Part shown: positions 44,450 to 57,615 of the stretch, piece by piece
Position numbering within the stretch: the stretch's first letter is position 1
Layout of the letters: the number at the start of each line of letters is the position of its first letter
Source: Symbiodinium natans
Lineage: Eukaryota; Sar; Dinophyceae; Suessiales; Symbiodiniaceae
Reading direction: 5' to 3'
Length of the DNA: 64,000 nt
NCBI GenBank assembly: GCA_905221605.1
Contig: CAJNDS010002395.1
Coordinates: 255,001 to 319,000 of the forward strand
The notes under the pieces: generated by a model
What the model was told of the DNA's origin: nothing
The model's database searches: none
The model's input: only the letters and a program-made list of their open reading frames with translations
Program-made: the position numbers and the translations under genes

Positions 44450-45274
44450 CTGAAGCCGTTGGAAATGTGCATGCCAGGAGGTCTATGATTCAACGACTTC
44501 AACGCATCCTTGGCGGGAACCCTGACGTCACCCCAAGGCCTAAGTTGTTGAACCCCCTCCTCCTAGGGCAACATAGGGCTGCGCTAGTTCAAGAGCCGTT
44601 TTGCAGACAAACTGCGACCCCCAAAGAGGGGAAGGAGGGTGCTTACAGGGGGGGCCCCCGTGTTTGCGGCTTCGAATCTGGCAAGCATCGCAAGTGCTGG
44701 ATGGGGAGCAGCCCTCAATTTTTCAGCTTCCGCCTCTTGCAGATCCTCCGGACCACATCTCCCAACTCGCTCTACTCCAGTGCCTTTGAGAAAATGCTCT
44801 CCATTCTGAAGAGAAACTCAAGGGTCCCGCAACTCCCGTATGCGAGTCCCAGAGATTCCTGGCCGCTTCGACTCCCTCAACTCCAAGATCCCCTGGCGAA
44901 AGAGGACTGAGAAAAAAGTCTCACTTTGGAAGCAGTGCTTTCTTTATGGGATCCGTTTCTGGCTGCGGCTGATTCCCCTGCCACAGTCGGGTGGCCAAAC
45001 TGGCACCCTAAGGCATGCAGTATCATGCAGACATGGCTGGTGAGAACAGTGACGTTGCGAATGGCTTTGTTGCATTGAATTTGGCACGCTGCCGGCGCTG
45101 CCATAAAGAGAATAGGAGGGCCTCCTGTGTGAAAGAGGCTTCCTCTTGATGCTGAGGGCACCCCCAAAGGTGGGATGTGATCTTGGTAAGGCGTCTAGAG
45201 ACGTCTAAGGCTACCTCGGCACCTGAGGGGGCGCTTAAGCTAGAGATGATCTTGAACTGCATGTTGCAAGTCAT

Positions 45275-48200
45275 CCATCGACCCAGCTCAGCAAGAAGTC
45301 TTGCAGCTGGGCCAGCACGAGCTGCGTCTGACCGTGCAGCTGGCGCTGCTCACATGCCCCAATGGCTGCCACGAAGGCGGTGGTGTCATCCCCCAGCACC
45401 TCTACCGAGGGGTGTGCTGGTGCTGTTGCGGAGTATTTTGGCGCGGGAAAGAAGGGGGGTTGCAAGCCTCGGAGCTTGCTTTGTGCCAAGAAGAGCTATC
45501 GCTTGGCTCAGTGGCGAGCGAATCCCGACCTAAAGTTCAGAACCCAAACCCCAATCATCGTGTTCCCAAACTCTGGAGTGAGCACGGCATGAAAGGTGGG
45601 TACTCAACATGTGCCCAAAGGACACAAGCCATGACGCCCGGCCTCCGAAAGAAGGCCCTAAACATGTCTCCACCCGCCTCCTCCTCCCCACGCAGCTCCG
45701 AGAGCAGCGCCAGGGCGCCCTGCCAGCTCCACCCCCGCGCGCAAGCGCCGATGCAGGCACAGAAGCTGATGAGAGTGGCCTGGAGGAGCTTGGAAGCTTG
45801 GCGCCCCCAAACCCTGCCCACCCCAAGTGCACGAACATCTCAGAGTTTCGAAGAAAGCGCCCCCGACATCCACACAGCCCAGCACAGGCGCTGAGTTCAT
45901 GAAACCACTGTTCGGACTGGGGCTTCGAAGAAGTTGGGGGTTCGCGACAAACAAGTGTAGGCTTTGCTTGCCGTGTGCGGCCAAGCTCGAAGCTACGCTA
46001 CCCTAAGGGGGCACTCTTTGGCTATGGAGCCTCTGAGAAACCTTGCGACCCCCTCCTGCCTCCAGCCCGCGAGCCCGCAGCTGGGCCAGGAGCTGCAGGG
46101 CCTCGCGCCAGCGCAGCGCTTTCTCCAGCGCGCTGCCTCAGTGTCTCGGAGGTTTTTGGGGGGCTTGGCGGGGTGTTCAAAAGCTGGCAAGGCTTCGGGG
46201 GTAATAACCTCCCCTCCCCTTCCTTATGCAACAAAAGCCTGCAATCTGGCAGGGGCCTGCGGCCTAGGCGCAGGCCGAGTTGTAGGTAACCACGTTGGCT
46301 TCAAGCGTCCCCTCCTCGGCCTGACACGCCAGGCGTGCTTGGGCCGGCTTGAGCATCTCTCGGGTTTGGAAGGGTTCACGCTTGATGCCGCTTGCTTTCG
46401 CCAAGCAGTTCGGAGGGCCCTGAAAAGAAAACACTCGATTTCTCCCTTTCCCCTACCCCTCCGACGCCTGCCGGAGCAGCTCCAAGGCCCCCTGCCAGTG
46501 CGAGCCCTTCTCGCAGGCGCTGATGGCCGCGTTACGCGCGATGACACTCCTCGGGTCGGGTCGGGCTCTCTCGGGGTTCGAAGGGGAGACGTTCCCGGAA
46601 CCCCGAGTTGGCCCAAATTGCAACTCGCCCTGTTCGTCCAAGGTGCGCCCGCACCTCTTGCTGGCACTCCTCGAAGAGGGCCACAGCCCGCCGCCACCGC
46701 CTCCAGATTACGACACGACATACACATGCTTCTCTAATTCGTATTCACCCGGTACCAAAAAAATGAACCGCTGAACCCACACCTCCTCGTGTCGAGGGCC
46801 GTGATCGCTGCTCCGTAGGAGATAGATGTGCGTTCGAGACCGCACCTGACGTGCTCAAGAGGTGCACTGTTGGACTTGGGGTTCAGGTTGTACTTTTGGG
46901 ATACTTTTGGGTGGTACTTAAGGGGTCTTCATTGCGAAGCCCGGTTCAGAAACACAAATGCAACTGGGAAACAGTCTGCAGCACCTCCAGGTTTGTATCA
47001 GGCTTCGGGCCTACTGCAGGGAATCCCAAGTAGCCTGGGAACCAAGAAAAGGAAAGCACTTTTATAAACAAGGAACCGCTCTGAAGCCCAAGACCTGAAC
47101 CGCGAATCCAAAGAAACACGCTCTCAACTGAACCCAAAAAGATCCCAGAGGTCTCAGGCACGGCCTTGTGATCCTCCGCAGCAGCTCCAGTGCACGCTGC
47201 CACTGCCTAGTCTGCTTCTGGATCTTCAGGAACTATGTGCTTTGCCTTCTTTTTCTTGATTTTTTTTTGGGGGGAAAGGAAAAGGTCTGCCCTGCCCAAC
47301 TTCTCCTGCCCAGAGTTCACCAAGCGTGGTCTCTGGATGCAAACCCACAAAGATGGTCCAAGCCGCCCACCCCGGGCGCAAGCGGAAATGGCGACATTGA
47401 AGCCTCAAAGGGCCCACAGGGTGTTCAAACTAACTACTTTCTTCTTGTACCATTTTATACAAAAAAATGTATATACATAAATATGTATATATATATATAT
47501 ACATATATCTGTGTGTGTGTACGTATGTGTATACATACCTGCGGAATTGCCATGCTCGCAAACTGATGGGGCTTAGGTATAGTGCGTGGGGGCTTTTCTC
47601 AGGCTGGCAAAGAGCTCTCTGGAAGCTGCAAGGAGAGTTGCAGCTTCTCGGTGCAAGGAATTTAGCCCAGCAGCTGGCCACCGAATGCTCCAGGTGCCTC
47701 TCGGAGAAGCCAGCAAGGAGGAGGACCTATGCATGTAGCAACTTCTGAGCCAGGGCGCTTGGTGCTTGAAGCTCCAAGAGTCTGGCCACAACTTTTTGCC
47801 ATGGGCTGCGGAGGAAGGAGGGGATGAGGGTACCAAGAACTTTTGCCGTACTGTTGTGCATGTGCTTCAGGATCTGAACCGCTGCCCGACAGAACTCCCA
47901 GCCGAAGACTCCTGCCCTGGCATCCCCAAATCCCCAACCTCCACGTCCAAACCACCGAAGTCCCAAAAGCCCTGAACTTAAAACACCAGAAGGCTTGGGG
48001 CTTGAAACTTGGCTAAGCCATCTGCTCGGTTGTCTAATTTAGGGCCACTGGTCCCTGTCACAAAGTCGCCCTTCATATCGTCTTAGAACCCGAGAAAAGG
48101 ATCCCAACCAAGACCCCCTGAGCTGAAACAGGCCGCAGCATGCTCCCAGTGCCCACAGCGGTCGCAAGCGCTGATGGCCGCGTTGTAGGTGATCGCACTC

Positions 48201-51200
48201 CTGGGATGTTCAGCAGAGTTTAAGGGGTCTCAGCCACGGTGCTTTGCCAAGTTGTGGTGGTGTTGTTGACTTGAAGAGAGATGGGCATCTCCCACAATAG
48301 GGGAACCCAGTTTACGCCCCAATCCCCTTAAAGGAAGCGGGTGCAATCTGCAACTGCTAGGCTCGCGAATGATGGGCGAATTCAGCGCTTGACATTGGAA
48401 CGGAGAGTGTTGCCAGGCTTGGCTCACATGCCTCCATGCTCCCCAAAAACCACATAGAGCCTACTCCCTCATCGATCCACAATCTCAGCGCACCGGCACC
48501 CCGAAGAACAGGAGAAGCCCCCAACTCCCACCAAAAAAACGCCAGGGATCTTCCGGCAATGGCCCTCCTCGAGCTCCCGCAGCAGCCTCGCATGAGCGTA
48601 GGGCTTCAGGCACGTTCAAAGCGGACTGATAAGCAGAGGGAATGCTTGCGGAATCGGCCAAGAGGTGCACACGCCGCACAGACTGTGGGAGCCCTGCAGC
48701 TTAAGAACTTAGAAGATGGCTTCAAACGAGACCCCTTGCAAGTCCAAGCCGCTGCAATGCACACTCCCATTGGCCGCCCTTCTCGCAGGCACTTACCACT
48801 GCGCCATATGTGACCTGCAGGGTTTGAAGGGCCTCGTCCTGAAGATCATCAGCGTTGGCCTTTTCAACCCTGATGTTCGTAGCTTAGGTTCCCCTTGAAC
48901 CCACAAAGGGAAATACAACATGTTTCGAAAAAGGTCAGGTCCGCACCCCTCAAATCACGTCCCCCAAGCTCAACCCCGCTCCCCTCCGCCTCCGTGGCCT
49001 CCAAGCTGCAGTCGCGCAGCTCCTCAGGTTCATGGTATAGGGTATTAGGGCCTAGTAGGGCATGGTAGAGGGACTTGCGGACGGCCTGCAATGTCTGTGG
49101 GCTTATGAGTTCAGCCTCCGACATTTCTCAACAGCCAACTCAACCAACCCTCATCGCGCGACTGCACCGCGAAGCCGTCTTAAGGTTTTCTCGGTTTGCG
49201 AGAAGCCCCCGCCGTCTTCTTCACACGCGACAAGGGATTCCCCACAGCAAGCCCATCCTCCAGCAGGCAAAGGGCCACCGGCCAGCGGCTGCACTTCCCG
49301 CAGGCACTGATGGCGGCGTTGTGGGTGATCACCTTTGTGGCTGTGGACTGCAGGAACTTGTTGGAACTTGTAGCTTTGGGGCTAGGCGAGCCGCCAACTA
49401 TAGGGGATCTCGGGGTTCGCGAAAGGACCTTGCCAAGGCGCGCTGCCGGTGAGCTGAAGCTCCCCAAGCTGGCGCAGCCTCGGCAAGGGGGGGAGCTCGG
49501 CAAACTCCGAACTCTCTACGAAAGCTCGCAGTGCCTTCTACAGCGCCTTATGCAGCCGCTCTGAAGTGAAGCCCGAACCGCCCAAACCAATGGCCAGGTT
49601 TTGATATAGGTGCCTAGCCACAACTCCAGTGCCTGCGTCCACTGCTCGCCCTTTTCCTTGTTTTGGGGAGGGATGTGGGGCGGGGGGGCACTTAAGGATT
49701 CTTGGGGGGCATGGATGTAGGGTGTGGGCGCAGGGAGCTGAGAGGCCGAAGCGTCAGCTTATCCGGAGGGGGTGATTAAACTTTTCTTCTGCGAAAAGGT
49801 TCCGGCGGAGGACGTCGGAGGATGGCATCCCCCCCTGAATCACGAAAACACGAAGGGCGTTTCTGCTGGCAATTGTGTGACTCCCCCGGCCTCTTCCACG
49901 ACAAAGCCTTTCTGCAGAACATAGCGCCAAAAGATATGCAACCGCCGACACTCGCGATAGCAGGAATATACCCTGCCTACCCTTTATGTATACCCTTTTT
50001 ACCCTAGAATCTAGTTACCCTACATAACCTATGTACCCTACGATCCCATCCACCTTTTCTTCCTTAGCCTCTTCCTTTCCCCCCGTTCCCTCCCCATTCC
50101 ACTTCGTCTTTTCCACCTTCGCTGTTTTGGTTTGTGGTGCGTCCTCTTACAATGTGCCGATGTTTGGCTTCTGGGTGCGTCTTCGCGTACTCCCGCGGTT
50201 GCTGCGTTCGTAGAGATCGTGATCTAGACCTCAAGAGCCATCCAAAACCGCGATGGGGAGAAAATGACTTGAGCAACATGCGCTCGCGGAGACGTCATCA
50301 GGTCTATTTGCTTGATGCACCGAGGAAGATGTACGAACACGCACTCACACGAATCGCAATCCACAACTCAAGATCCCCGCTGCGCTCACGGAGACTGCGA
50401 TCCAGGTCCGCAGGGCTCCACAAAACGCGCGCTTGAGAAAGAAGACACGAACGCACGCTCATACAGACCGCGATGTATAACTCAAGATCCCCGCAAAACC
50501 CTCAAGTATTCCCAACCTGTCGTGTTGATAGAATCTCCAAACAAATTGAAGGCTTTTATGATTGCTGACCCCCCCGAATTGGTGATCTGCCCTCTCCCCC
50601 TGAAAAGAAATGATGAAAAGACGTTTCTGAGGGGGTTGGTCGAAAACTCTGCGAAAGCAGAGGTAAGCTCAATCTAGCTACGCTAGCTCTTCCTGAAAAT
50701 GTGTTGCCAACACACGAAACAGGCGAAGCTGACTGGTCCAACTGCCTCCAGGCCACACAGGCGCCCAGGGCGGCGCGGAAGGGCCGCCGCGCCAGCTCAA
50801 GGCCGCTCGCCCGGAACCTGGGCTCCACAGCGGAGCTCGACTTGGGGACTTTTGAGGGGACTTCACTTCTTTGACTTTGAAGTTGCTTCTTGGACCTTTT
50901 TGGGGCGGAGGCCGCTTGGGGTCTTGCCGGGCTGCTTCGCAACTTGTGCGGGGCTTGGGTTTTTCAGGCACATCACGGGCACCAGCCCAGAGCTTCTCTC
51001 TTAACATCTCAAATGCATAATATCTTGGACTCTAGCGCGCCTGGTAGTTTTACACCTTAAGACACAGCAGCTCGCCCAGATCTGTGAGAGTCCTCTCTGA
51101 TGTCGGCTTACTTGTCTACTTGCGAACACAGGATTGCTTCAGGCTACGAGTATAAGGGCTCGTCGAGCTTCTCCGAGACTCTGAAGCTGCACAGATCTCC

Positions 51201-54200
51201 GAACGGCATCAGAGGCGCTCTTGCAACAGTGCCAACGCCCGTTGCCACTCTTTGCCCACCTGGCAGAGGGACTCGTCTTCGAGACCCCTGTGCTACCAGC
51301 AAATTGTGGGGAGCACCCGAAATCCCCGCAACATGCCAACCAAGCACGGCAAGAAGGAGGGGCATGGGAGCCTCCAACGCGCTGGCAACTGCCCCATAGC
51401 TGACAGCCGTTGGCTGGAGGGCCTGGGGAGAGCTCTTTTGGCACTTGGATGCACTTGGGGCTTGGAAGGTTTTGTTCTGGCTTTTCTTTTCAGTAGGGTG
51501 CCGTGCTTCTTAACTCAGGCCAAAGAGCCTCGGCTCGAAGGGTGGCAAAGGCCGCCAGGGCCTCGGAAGGGCCGTTGAATGGATTTCAGGGGCAGGTTTC
51601 TGGGTTTGGGGTGAACAACCGCGCAAAAGCCGCTGTCGGCGGTAGTGCCAGTTGCTCAGCTGCTGAACCATAGCCCTGATTGCGAACCCTCCTCAACCTC
51701 CTGTAGCCCAGCCCTACTCAGCACTACTCCGCCTGCTGCCACTCCCCGCCACGTTCGCAGGCAGTGATGGCCGCATTGTAGGTCACTTCAGATGCAGGCA
51801 CCCGGCCGGCCTGTGTACCAAAATAACCACCCGAGTCACAAGCCTAAGAACAACAAAAAGTGCGCTAAGATGCTACGATGCACAACTCTTGCAGCGAAGC
51901 CAGAGATGGCGGGAACCCATGGTCTCCAGTTGTCGGCTCGCGCCTGGAGTTCTGCCAACAGGGCCACCGCCTGCTCCCACGCCTCGCCTGAGAATCACCC
52001 AAAGTTTGCGGAACAAAACGGCTGTTGGCTTTACACCGAGGATGGGTTAGACTCGATTTGACCGTGTATGTCGCGTTGGCGTGGCTTCTTTACACCAGGA
52101 TGGGTTAGACGGTGTAGTCGCATCACGCAGCACCGGATCTCCAGACGCCTCCCCCGTCCCAAGCGCCTCGTCCACACGCGCTCAGGGCAGCGTTGTAGCC
52201 GATGGTGTCCTTCTCCAAGCGGGCCTGCGTGGCGCGGCGCCGCGCGGACCAGCTTAGGATTTCAGAGCTCATGATGTCATGCGGCTTCAGGGAGGTTAGA
52301 GCCCCTGATTTGAGTAGTTGAGGGTTGGCGCCTTGCATTTGAGATGCTGGAAAGATGCCCATGAACCGAAAAAGGAAACTTTAAATTTCATTAAAGTCCC
52401 AATACCTTGGCTACCCCAACCCCTCAACCCCAAGCCCAAGCCCCTTTCGAAAGAATTTGGCCAAAACCTCATGAACGATGAAGAAGAACAGCAACTTCCA
52501 AGTACCAACAAGCTGGAAGAAGACAGTGGAACCTGCACGAGCAGACCGTCTGAAGAGCGGCCACGGCAACAACGAAGATAGAGGCGACGACGGCAACGTC
52601 GACGATAGAGGCGACGATGGTAACGACGACGAAGGCGGAAACGATTCAAGAACGCTGCTGCATCCCAACGCTCCAGGCCAAAACCAGAGCCAAGGTGCGA
52701 CAGACACCCCGCAAAAAGCAAAACAAACAAAAAAAGTCTGGAAGGCAAGAGCAAGAGCCCGCACGACAGTATCACGCAATGCCATCGGGGCCTCCTCCAG
52801 GTCCTGCAGCAGCTGCAAGGCGGGCTGCCACTGCCCGCACTTCTCACAGGCGCTGATGGTGGCGTTGAAGGTGATCACCTCGCCAATACTGCCAGGCTTG
52901 CGCGCTTCTCTCTGCCACAGGAGGAGCGCAAACAAAGCACGCGGGGACATGTGCGGCTGCCGCTTGCTTCAGTGCTCCAGTGTGGGGTCCAAGGTGCATC
53001 CTTGCGCAGCTGTGCTTGCCGCACCTCTGCAAAAAGTGCCAGGGCCTGCAGGTGGCTGTCTCTGCTTTAAGGGCTTGCACAAGGGGGTCAGAGACGATCT
53101 GAAGCAACGTCTACTGTACGCTACACGTGTAACTTGTAACAAGTCTAGCTACGCCCACATCTTGACGCTTCGACCGGAGGCTCCAGAGTCAATCCAGAAG
53201 CTCGCGGGTGCCTGCTCCCAGTGCTCACCCTTCTCGCAGGCGCTGATGGCCGCATTGTAGGTAACTTCGTTCGCCTGCATCTTCCAAACCCCTGGCCTTC
53301 TCGCCAAATAACCCTTACACTGAGCCTTACACACCTTAAAGCTCCACCAATGCCACGCATCCCCGAAAGTCTGGGGGGCAAAAGCCTCGGCAACCCGGAA
53401 CGGCCTCCAAGCCAGCGTGCCGCAGCGATACGAGGTAGGCCAAGGCAAGCTCCCAGTTCTTGCCCCTCTCGCCTGTGAAGGGCAATTGAATTGAACTTCG
53501 GGAATGCTCAATGTAGGTTATCTGCTGCCACAACTCAAACCCCAGACTCCGAAGACGATCTGCACCTTCGTGCACCTTCGTGCACCTTCGTGCACCTTCG
53601 TGCACCTTCGTGCACCTTCCCTTCCTGGCTAATCCCAAATCTCTCGAAAACGGAGACTCACCGGGCCATGTCGCAGGCGGCGACGGCGGCAGTGTAGGAA
53701 ATGAGGTTCGGCAGCAGGGCGCAGCCGAGACCGTCCTCGAACCTTGGCAGAATTCCACAAAGAAAGCCTTCAGGGCTCGTGCGGTCTTTTGGTATTTGGG
53801 GCGTGTTGTGCATTTCTCCGTGCACGTGTACATCAGGCACGTCTGCCCCACGCAGTTCACGCTGTCTTCCAGGCGATCATTTTCGGACACGAGCCCAGAC
53901 TCCAAACCCTGCAGAACACCGCTTTTTGTGTGGGACGAACATCTGCACAACCATCGCTTCCCGAAACCGCCCCCCCCCCCAGGAGGCTGCTCAAAGAGCC
54001 TCATTGCAACTGAAAGGCACGAGGAGGGCCTCCTTTGGACTTCAGTGAGGGCTGGGAAGTGGGCTCAGGGCTTGGGGTGAATCTGAACCTGACAACAAAC
54101 CAAAACTAAAAACCTCCCCAAAACCGAAGAAGACAGAAAGGTATGAAACCACCGGGGCCCTGAACTCAAGCCGAAAACAACGCGAAGAGCCAAATCAAGA

Positions 54201-55240
54201 GGAAAAAGGCCCAGGAGACGGTCGTTTGGGGCTTCTGGGCGTTTTGGAGATGCGCCATTGAGGGCGCTTTCTCGGAACCCAAAGACTTTTCGGGTGTCTC
54301 TTGTCAGGCGTTCGATGAGATCCCCCCGGTCCTCCCATTGCTCCGCCCGCGCAGCCGCTGCCACGGCCGCGCCAGGCAGCAGCCGCGCCTCTTCGCCCAC
54401 GTACTCAAACCCCACCCCGAACCCCCTAAACCCTGAGCCTGCCTTGTAACCCCTAACCCTGAAACGCTGAGCCCTAAACAACCCCTAAAGCCTGTGCAAC
54501 CCCTGCAACCCCCGACCGGAGCACCTCGCTCCGGAGCGCCTCGAAAGCTGCCAGGGCCTGCGCAACTCACCGCGTCGGAGGATTTTGGTCTTGAGGCTCA
54601 TCTTCTGGATGCTCTGGGGCTTCGGGTTTCGGGTTCAAGGGGGTTTTGGGGGGGGGGTGGTTGATTCGGATCGCTTTACTATCTCAACCCCCAAGATGTG
54701 CACCCGACATTTCCCGAACAGCGCGCAGAGGAACCTGCTGCCACCCACCGTGCTCGCAAGCAGTGATGGCCGCAGTGTAGGTGGCTTCGGAGGCTTGCAT
54801 CCGGCTGCCCTCGCGCAGTGGTCGTAGGGCTTCGAACGGCCGGCTTGCAAAAATGAATGAAAATAGCAACGTATGTACCAAGGCTCTGACATTACTACTG
54901 GTTCCGACAAAATCCTCCTCGAATGAAAGGATGGTTCAGGTACCTATAGGGCCGAGGGAAAGTCTGGCTTTGGAAAATCACCTCGTTCAAGGCCGGGGGA
55001 AAAGTGGGCGTGCACGCTCTCCCCCGTTGTCCGCCTGGAGCTCCGCCAGCAGAACTACGGCCCAGGTCCACGCTTGGCCTCCGGCTTGGGATCTCCCCCC
55101 CACCCCCCCCTCCCCCACCCCATTTTCCCAGCCCACCCCCACCCCCAAGAAGCATCGATGCCTCGCCCACAAGCGCTGATGGCGGCATTGTATGCAATGG
55201 TGGTCCTCTCCAGGTGGGCCTTGCATTCAGAAGCAAAGCT
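45275..55240 (-). CDS. pentatricopeptide-repeat gene(s), about one repeat per exon
   Basis: About eighteen minus-strand exons each carry one or part of one PPR repeat. Clear ones: TIAYNAAISACGRG (55210), EATYTAAITACEHGGWQQ (54785), LISYTAAVAACDMA (53700), VTYNAAISACEKGEHWEQA (53265), VITFNATISACEKCGQWQPA (52870), TIGYNAALSACGRG (52205), VTYNAAITACERGGEWQQ (51785), VITHNAAISACGKCSRW (49335), VTYGAVVSACEKGGQW (48825), ITYNAAISACDRCGHWEHA (48195), VIARNAAISACEKGSHWQGA (46545), SFCACIGACARGWSWQGA (45765) and TAFVAAIGACEQ (45390). Partial ones lie near 51265, 50790, 49645, 47210 and 46130. PPR proteins bind single-stranded RNA, one base per repeat, mostly in plastids and mitochondria. Exon limits, gene number and the targeting peptide could not be fixed. 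Confidence 0.65.
47460..47530. repeat. AT/GT microsatellite
   Basis: TATATA and TGTGTG units in a PPR intron. Confidence 0.85.
53563..53622. repeat. 10-bp tandem repeat TGCACCTTCG
   Basis: About six nearly perfect copies in a PPR intron. Confidence 0.9.
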
Positions 55241-55540
55241 ACTTGGCTCAATAGGTCTCGGTAAGGACTTGGGCGCTGTACCCGACATCCCCATTTAACA
55301 CCTCTGAAGGGAGGGCCCTCATTCCCGTTTCCCTACTCGGGCCTACCGGGGTCTGCTGAGGGCCAGCGGGCGATTGCGAGTATGTTCGTACTCATGGTTG
55401 TCGATGGTGCCCGCCAATTGGTTTGTCGGGTGAGGCAGCGGGCAGCTCGTCAACGAAACAAGTATCACTTCGAACCTCCCCACTTTGTTCCTAAAACCCA
55501 ATTGCAAGGATTTACATTTCGGCACCAGCAAGCAAGCCAG

Positions 55541-55675
55541 GCAGGCAACTGTAGCGGAAAGTTGCCTGAACAAAGAAGGCCAGTGAAGCTCAGGCGGGCA
55601 ACTGCATCGGAATTTCCCCTTCATAAATCGGCAGGGCGGCTCAGGCAGGCAACTGTGCCGGAATTTTGCCTGATG
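55541..55675. repeat. three diverged copies of a 55-65 bp unit
   Basis: Each copy has the core GGCAACTG followed by CGGAA and TTGCC or TTCCC. Confidence 0.6.
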
Positions 55676-55682
55676 GCCATTA

Positions 55683-55785
55683 GCTGTACTGCCTGCTGTC
55701 CTGAGCACGTCGCGTCACATGATGCGTGCCATTCTTTCCTCAAAATGTAGCAGCCCATTTGTTGGATGGGGGAACAGGGTGTTGC
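55683..55785. repeat. left copy of a diverged direct repeat
   Basis: Shares CTGTACTGCCT, GTCCTGAG, CGCGTCACATGATG and the spacing of later words with 57255-57365, at roughly 70 percent identity by eye. Confidence 0.55.
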
Positions 55786-56807
55786 TTGGTGTGGCATGGA
55801 GTTTCTGGGCCCGCTGGCAGGCCCACTGCCAGAGAGGCTCCAACGCCGGCAATATTGCTTGAATTGTCATTTGGGTCCCCTGGAAACAAATTCAGGATAC
55901 TGTTTCCAGGAAACTGGCCCGCTGTCCAAAGCCTCCAATATCCCTTGGAAGACTGTTTCAAGACAATTTTTGGAAATGGCAGGGCCTGCTGGCGAGGTCC
56001 GCTGGCGGGGCCCACTGCCCACTGGGCGGGGCCCGCTGGGCGGGGCCCTCCAACGTCCAAAATCTCGGGGAATAGCATGGAGGTAAAACTCCAGAGCAAG
56101 CAGCAGAATGCAGCCAGCACGCTGCTCGGAAACTGTGAACTTACAACTTTCAAAGGCCAGCCGCCACAGCCGGGTAAAGGCGGAGAGCGAGGCAAAAGAG
56201 CCCCGCAATGTAACTGCCGAGGCAAAAGGCCGATACTGCACAAGGTGTAATCCAGCACGTCCCAAGGCGAAGCTTGAGGAATTTCAAGCACAGGGATAAA
56301 GCCCAAGAGCAAACGCAAACAACAGCAAACACAAACAAATTCGACCGAAGCCGATGCGAATCCAAAAGAGCGACATGGTCACCCTACTACACAGATGGAC
56401 AGATCCGGCAACTGCCACTAGAGCCAGGGCAACTCGCAAAACAGAGGACCCCGTCGGAATCACTGCACAAGCACGCTCGCGCTCAGAAGAGCACGAGGAA
56501 CACGTCGAGATGACAAGCCACGACCAACCGCTTCCCGAGAAAACGACCAAAGTCTCCCCCCTCAAGAAGAACATCTGCCATCAAACGTCATCAGTGGCAG
56601 CGGGGGTTTCACCGCCGTCAAGCAAAAGCCCGGCTCCCCGTCTCAGAAACAGTCAACGGCTGGCCAGTAAGAACAGCTTGGGTAACACCGAAGAACTGGC
56701 CTCGACAAAAAGTCTCCCTAACCGCGGCCTCTCGACATCGGTAGCGCCGGGGTACATCGCTCCAAGAGCGGGAGGTTCGCCCAGGGACTTGCCCACGGAC
56801 CTCCTCC
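55786..56807. other. no gene supported
   Basis: Short GC-rich repeats (GGGCCCGCTGGCGGGG) at 55805-55830 and 55985-56055. A plus-strand reading at 56354-56824 is Ser/Arg/Thr-rich and is the only sizeable plus-strand candidate in the region. I do not trust it as a gene because it lies beside a retroelement remnant and resembles nothing. Confidence 0.35.
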
Positions 56808-57176
56808 CTAAACACCTGCACTGACGCTGCCAGGGAGATGCCAGCAATAAGCTCCAGCCCACAGCACCACAGGCAGCACAAACGCTTTCACATGCACACG
56901 ACGATGCTCAATGCTATGAGCCACAACACGAATCAAGCGGAATCTGCGACGAGCCTTGAGGATGACGAAGTCAGCAAGCTGGGGCAACTCAACACCATCC
57001 ATGTCAATGACAACGCCAAGGGCTTTAAGGAAGCGGGAGTGCGAGTGCCCGACGCGAGAAGCCAGTTCACAAGCAGCAGCTGAGGAAGAAGTAGACGAGG
57101 CCACCTTGCATTTCCCAATGTCGCACGTAAACAAGCAACAGCTGTCGAAGTGGTCGCTAAGGCCCTTGGCCGCCAA
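56808..57176 (-). pseudogene. possible non-LTR retrotransposon remnant
   Basis: The minus-strand reading contains FVILKARRRFRLIRVVAHS, HVKAFVLPVVLWAGAY and a stop. This basic helix followed by V-L-P-x-x-L-W-A resembles the region just after the palm and thumb of LINE-type reverse transcriptases (V-L-P-x-L-L-Y-G in many). No catalytic motif or endonuclease is present, so at best it is a 3' fragment. It lies between the two diverged direct repeats. Confidence 0.3.
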
Positions 57177-57254
57177 CAGCTTTTGTCATCGACAAACGTA
57201 ACGAGCTGAACACGAGACTGGTGGACGTAAGAACACCAAGTTGTCTGCCTGCGG

Positions 57255-57365
57255 TCCTCGATGCTGTACTGCCTTCCGTCCTGAGAGTCGCGTCACATGA
57301 TGTGTGCGTCGCCGCTCTGTCCTTAAAATCTAACAACCCCACTTGCCCGGTGGGGAAAAAGCTGT
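57255..57365. repeat. right copy of a diverged direct repeat
   Basis: Pairs with 55683-55785, about 1.57 kb away, in the same orientation. Confidence 0.55.
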
Positions 57366-57615
57366 TGTTGAGAACAGAGCGAACAACCGTTGGTATCTAC
57401 CACATACTACCACCCTCCTTCCTTCAACGACGCGCCTGCCAATCTCAAGCCATGTAACACAGCTTCAAGGCACAGCATTGTTGTCAATCGCTACCGACTC
57501 CACCAGTCTTCTGCTCTGTACAGCTCAAAAAATTAAGTTGGCAACCATTACACAGAGCTGCGGTCCTCAACAGGTCCGACAATGCGATGCAATAGCGCCC
57601 GGCCAAAAACTCTCA

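Noticed and set aside
53563..53622. Six regular 10-bp copies that could suggest a CRISPR array
   Set aside because: Copies are head-to-tail with no spacers, and the genome is eukaryotic.
56354..56824. 156-residue plus-strand reading
   Set aside because: It is the only sizeable plus-strand candidate, has low-complexity composition and no motif, and overlaps repeat-rich DNA, so I do not call it a gene.
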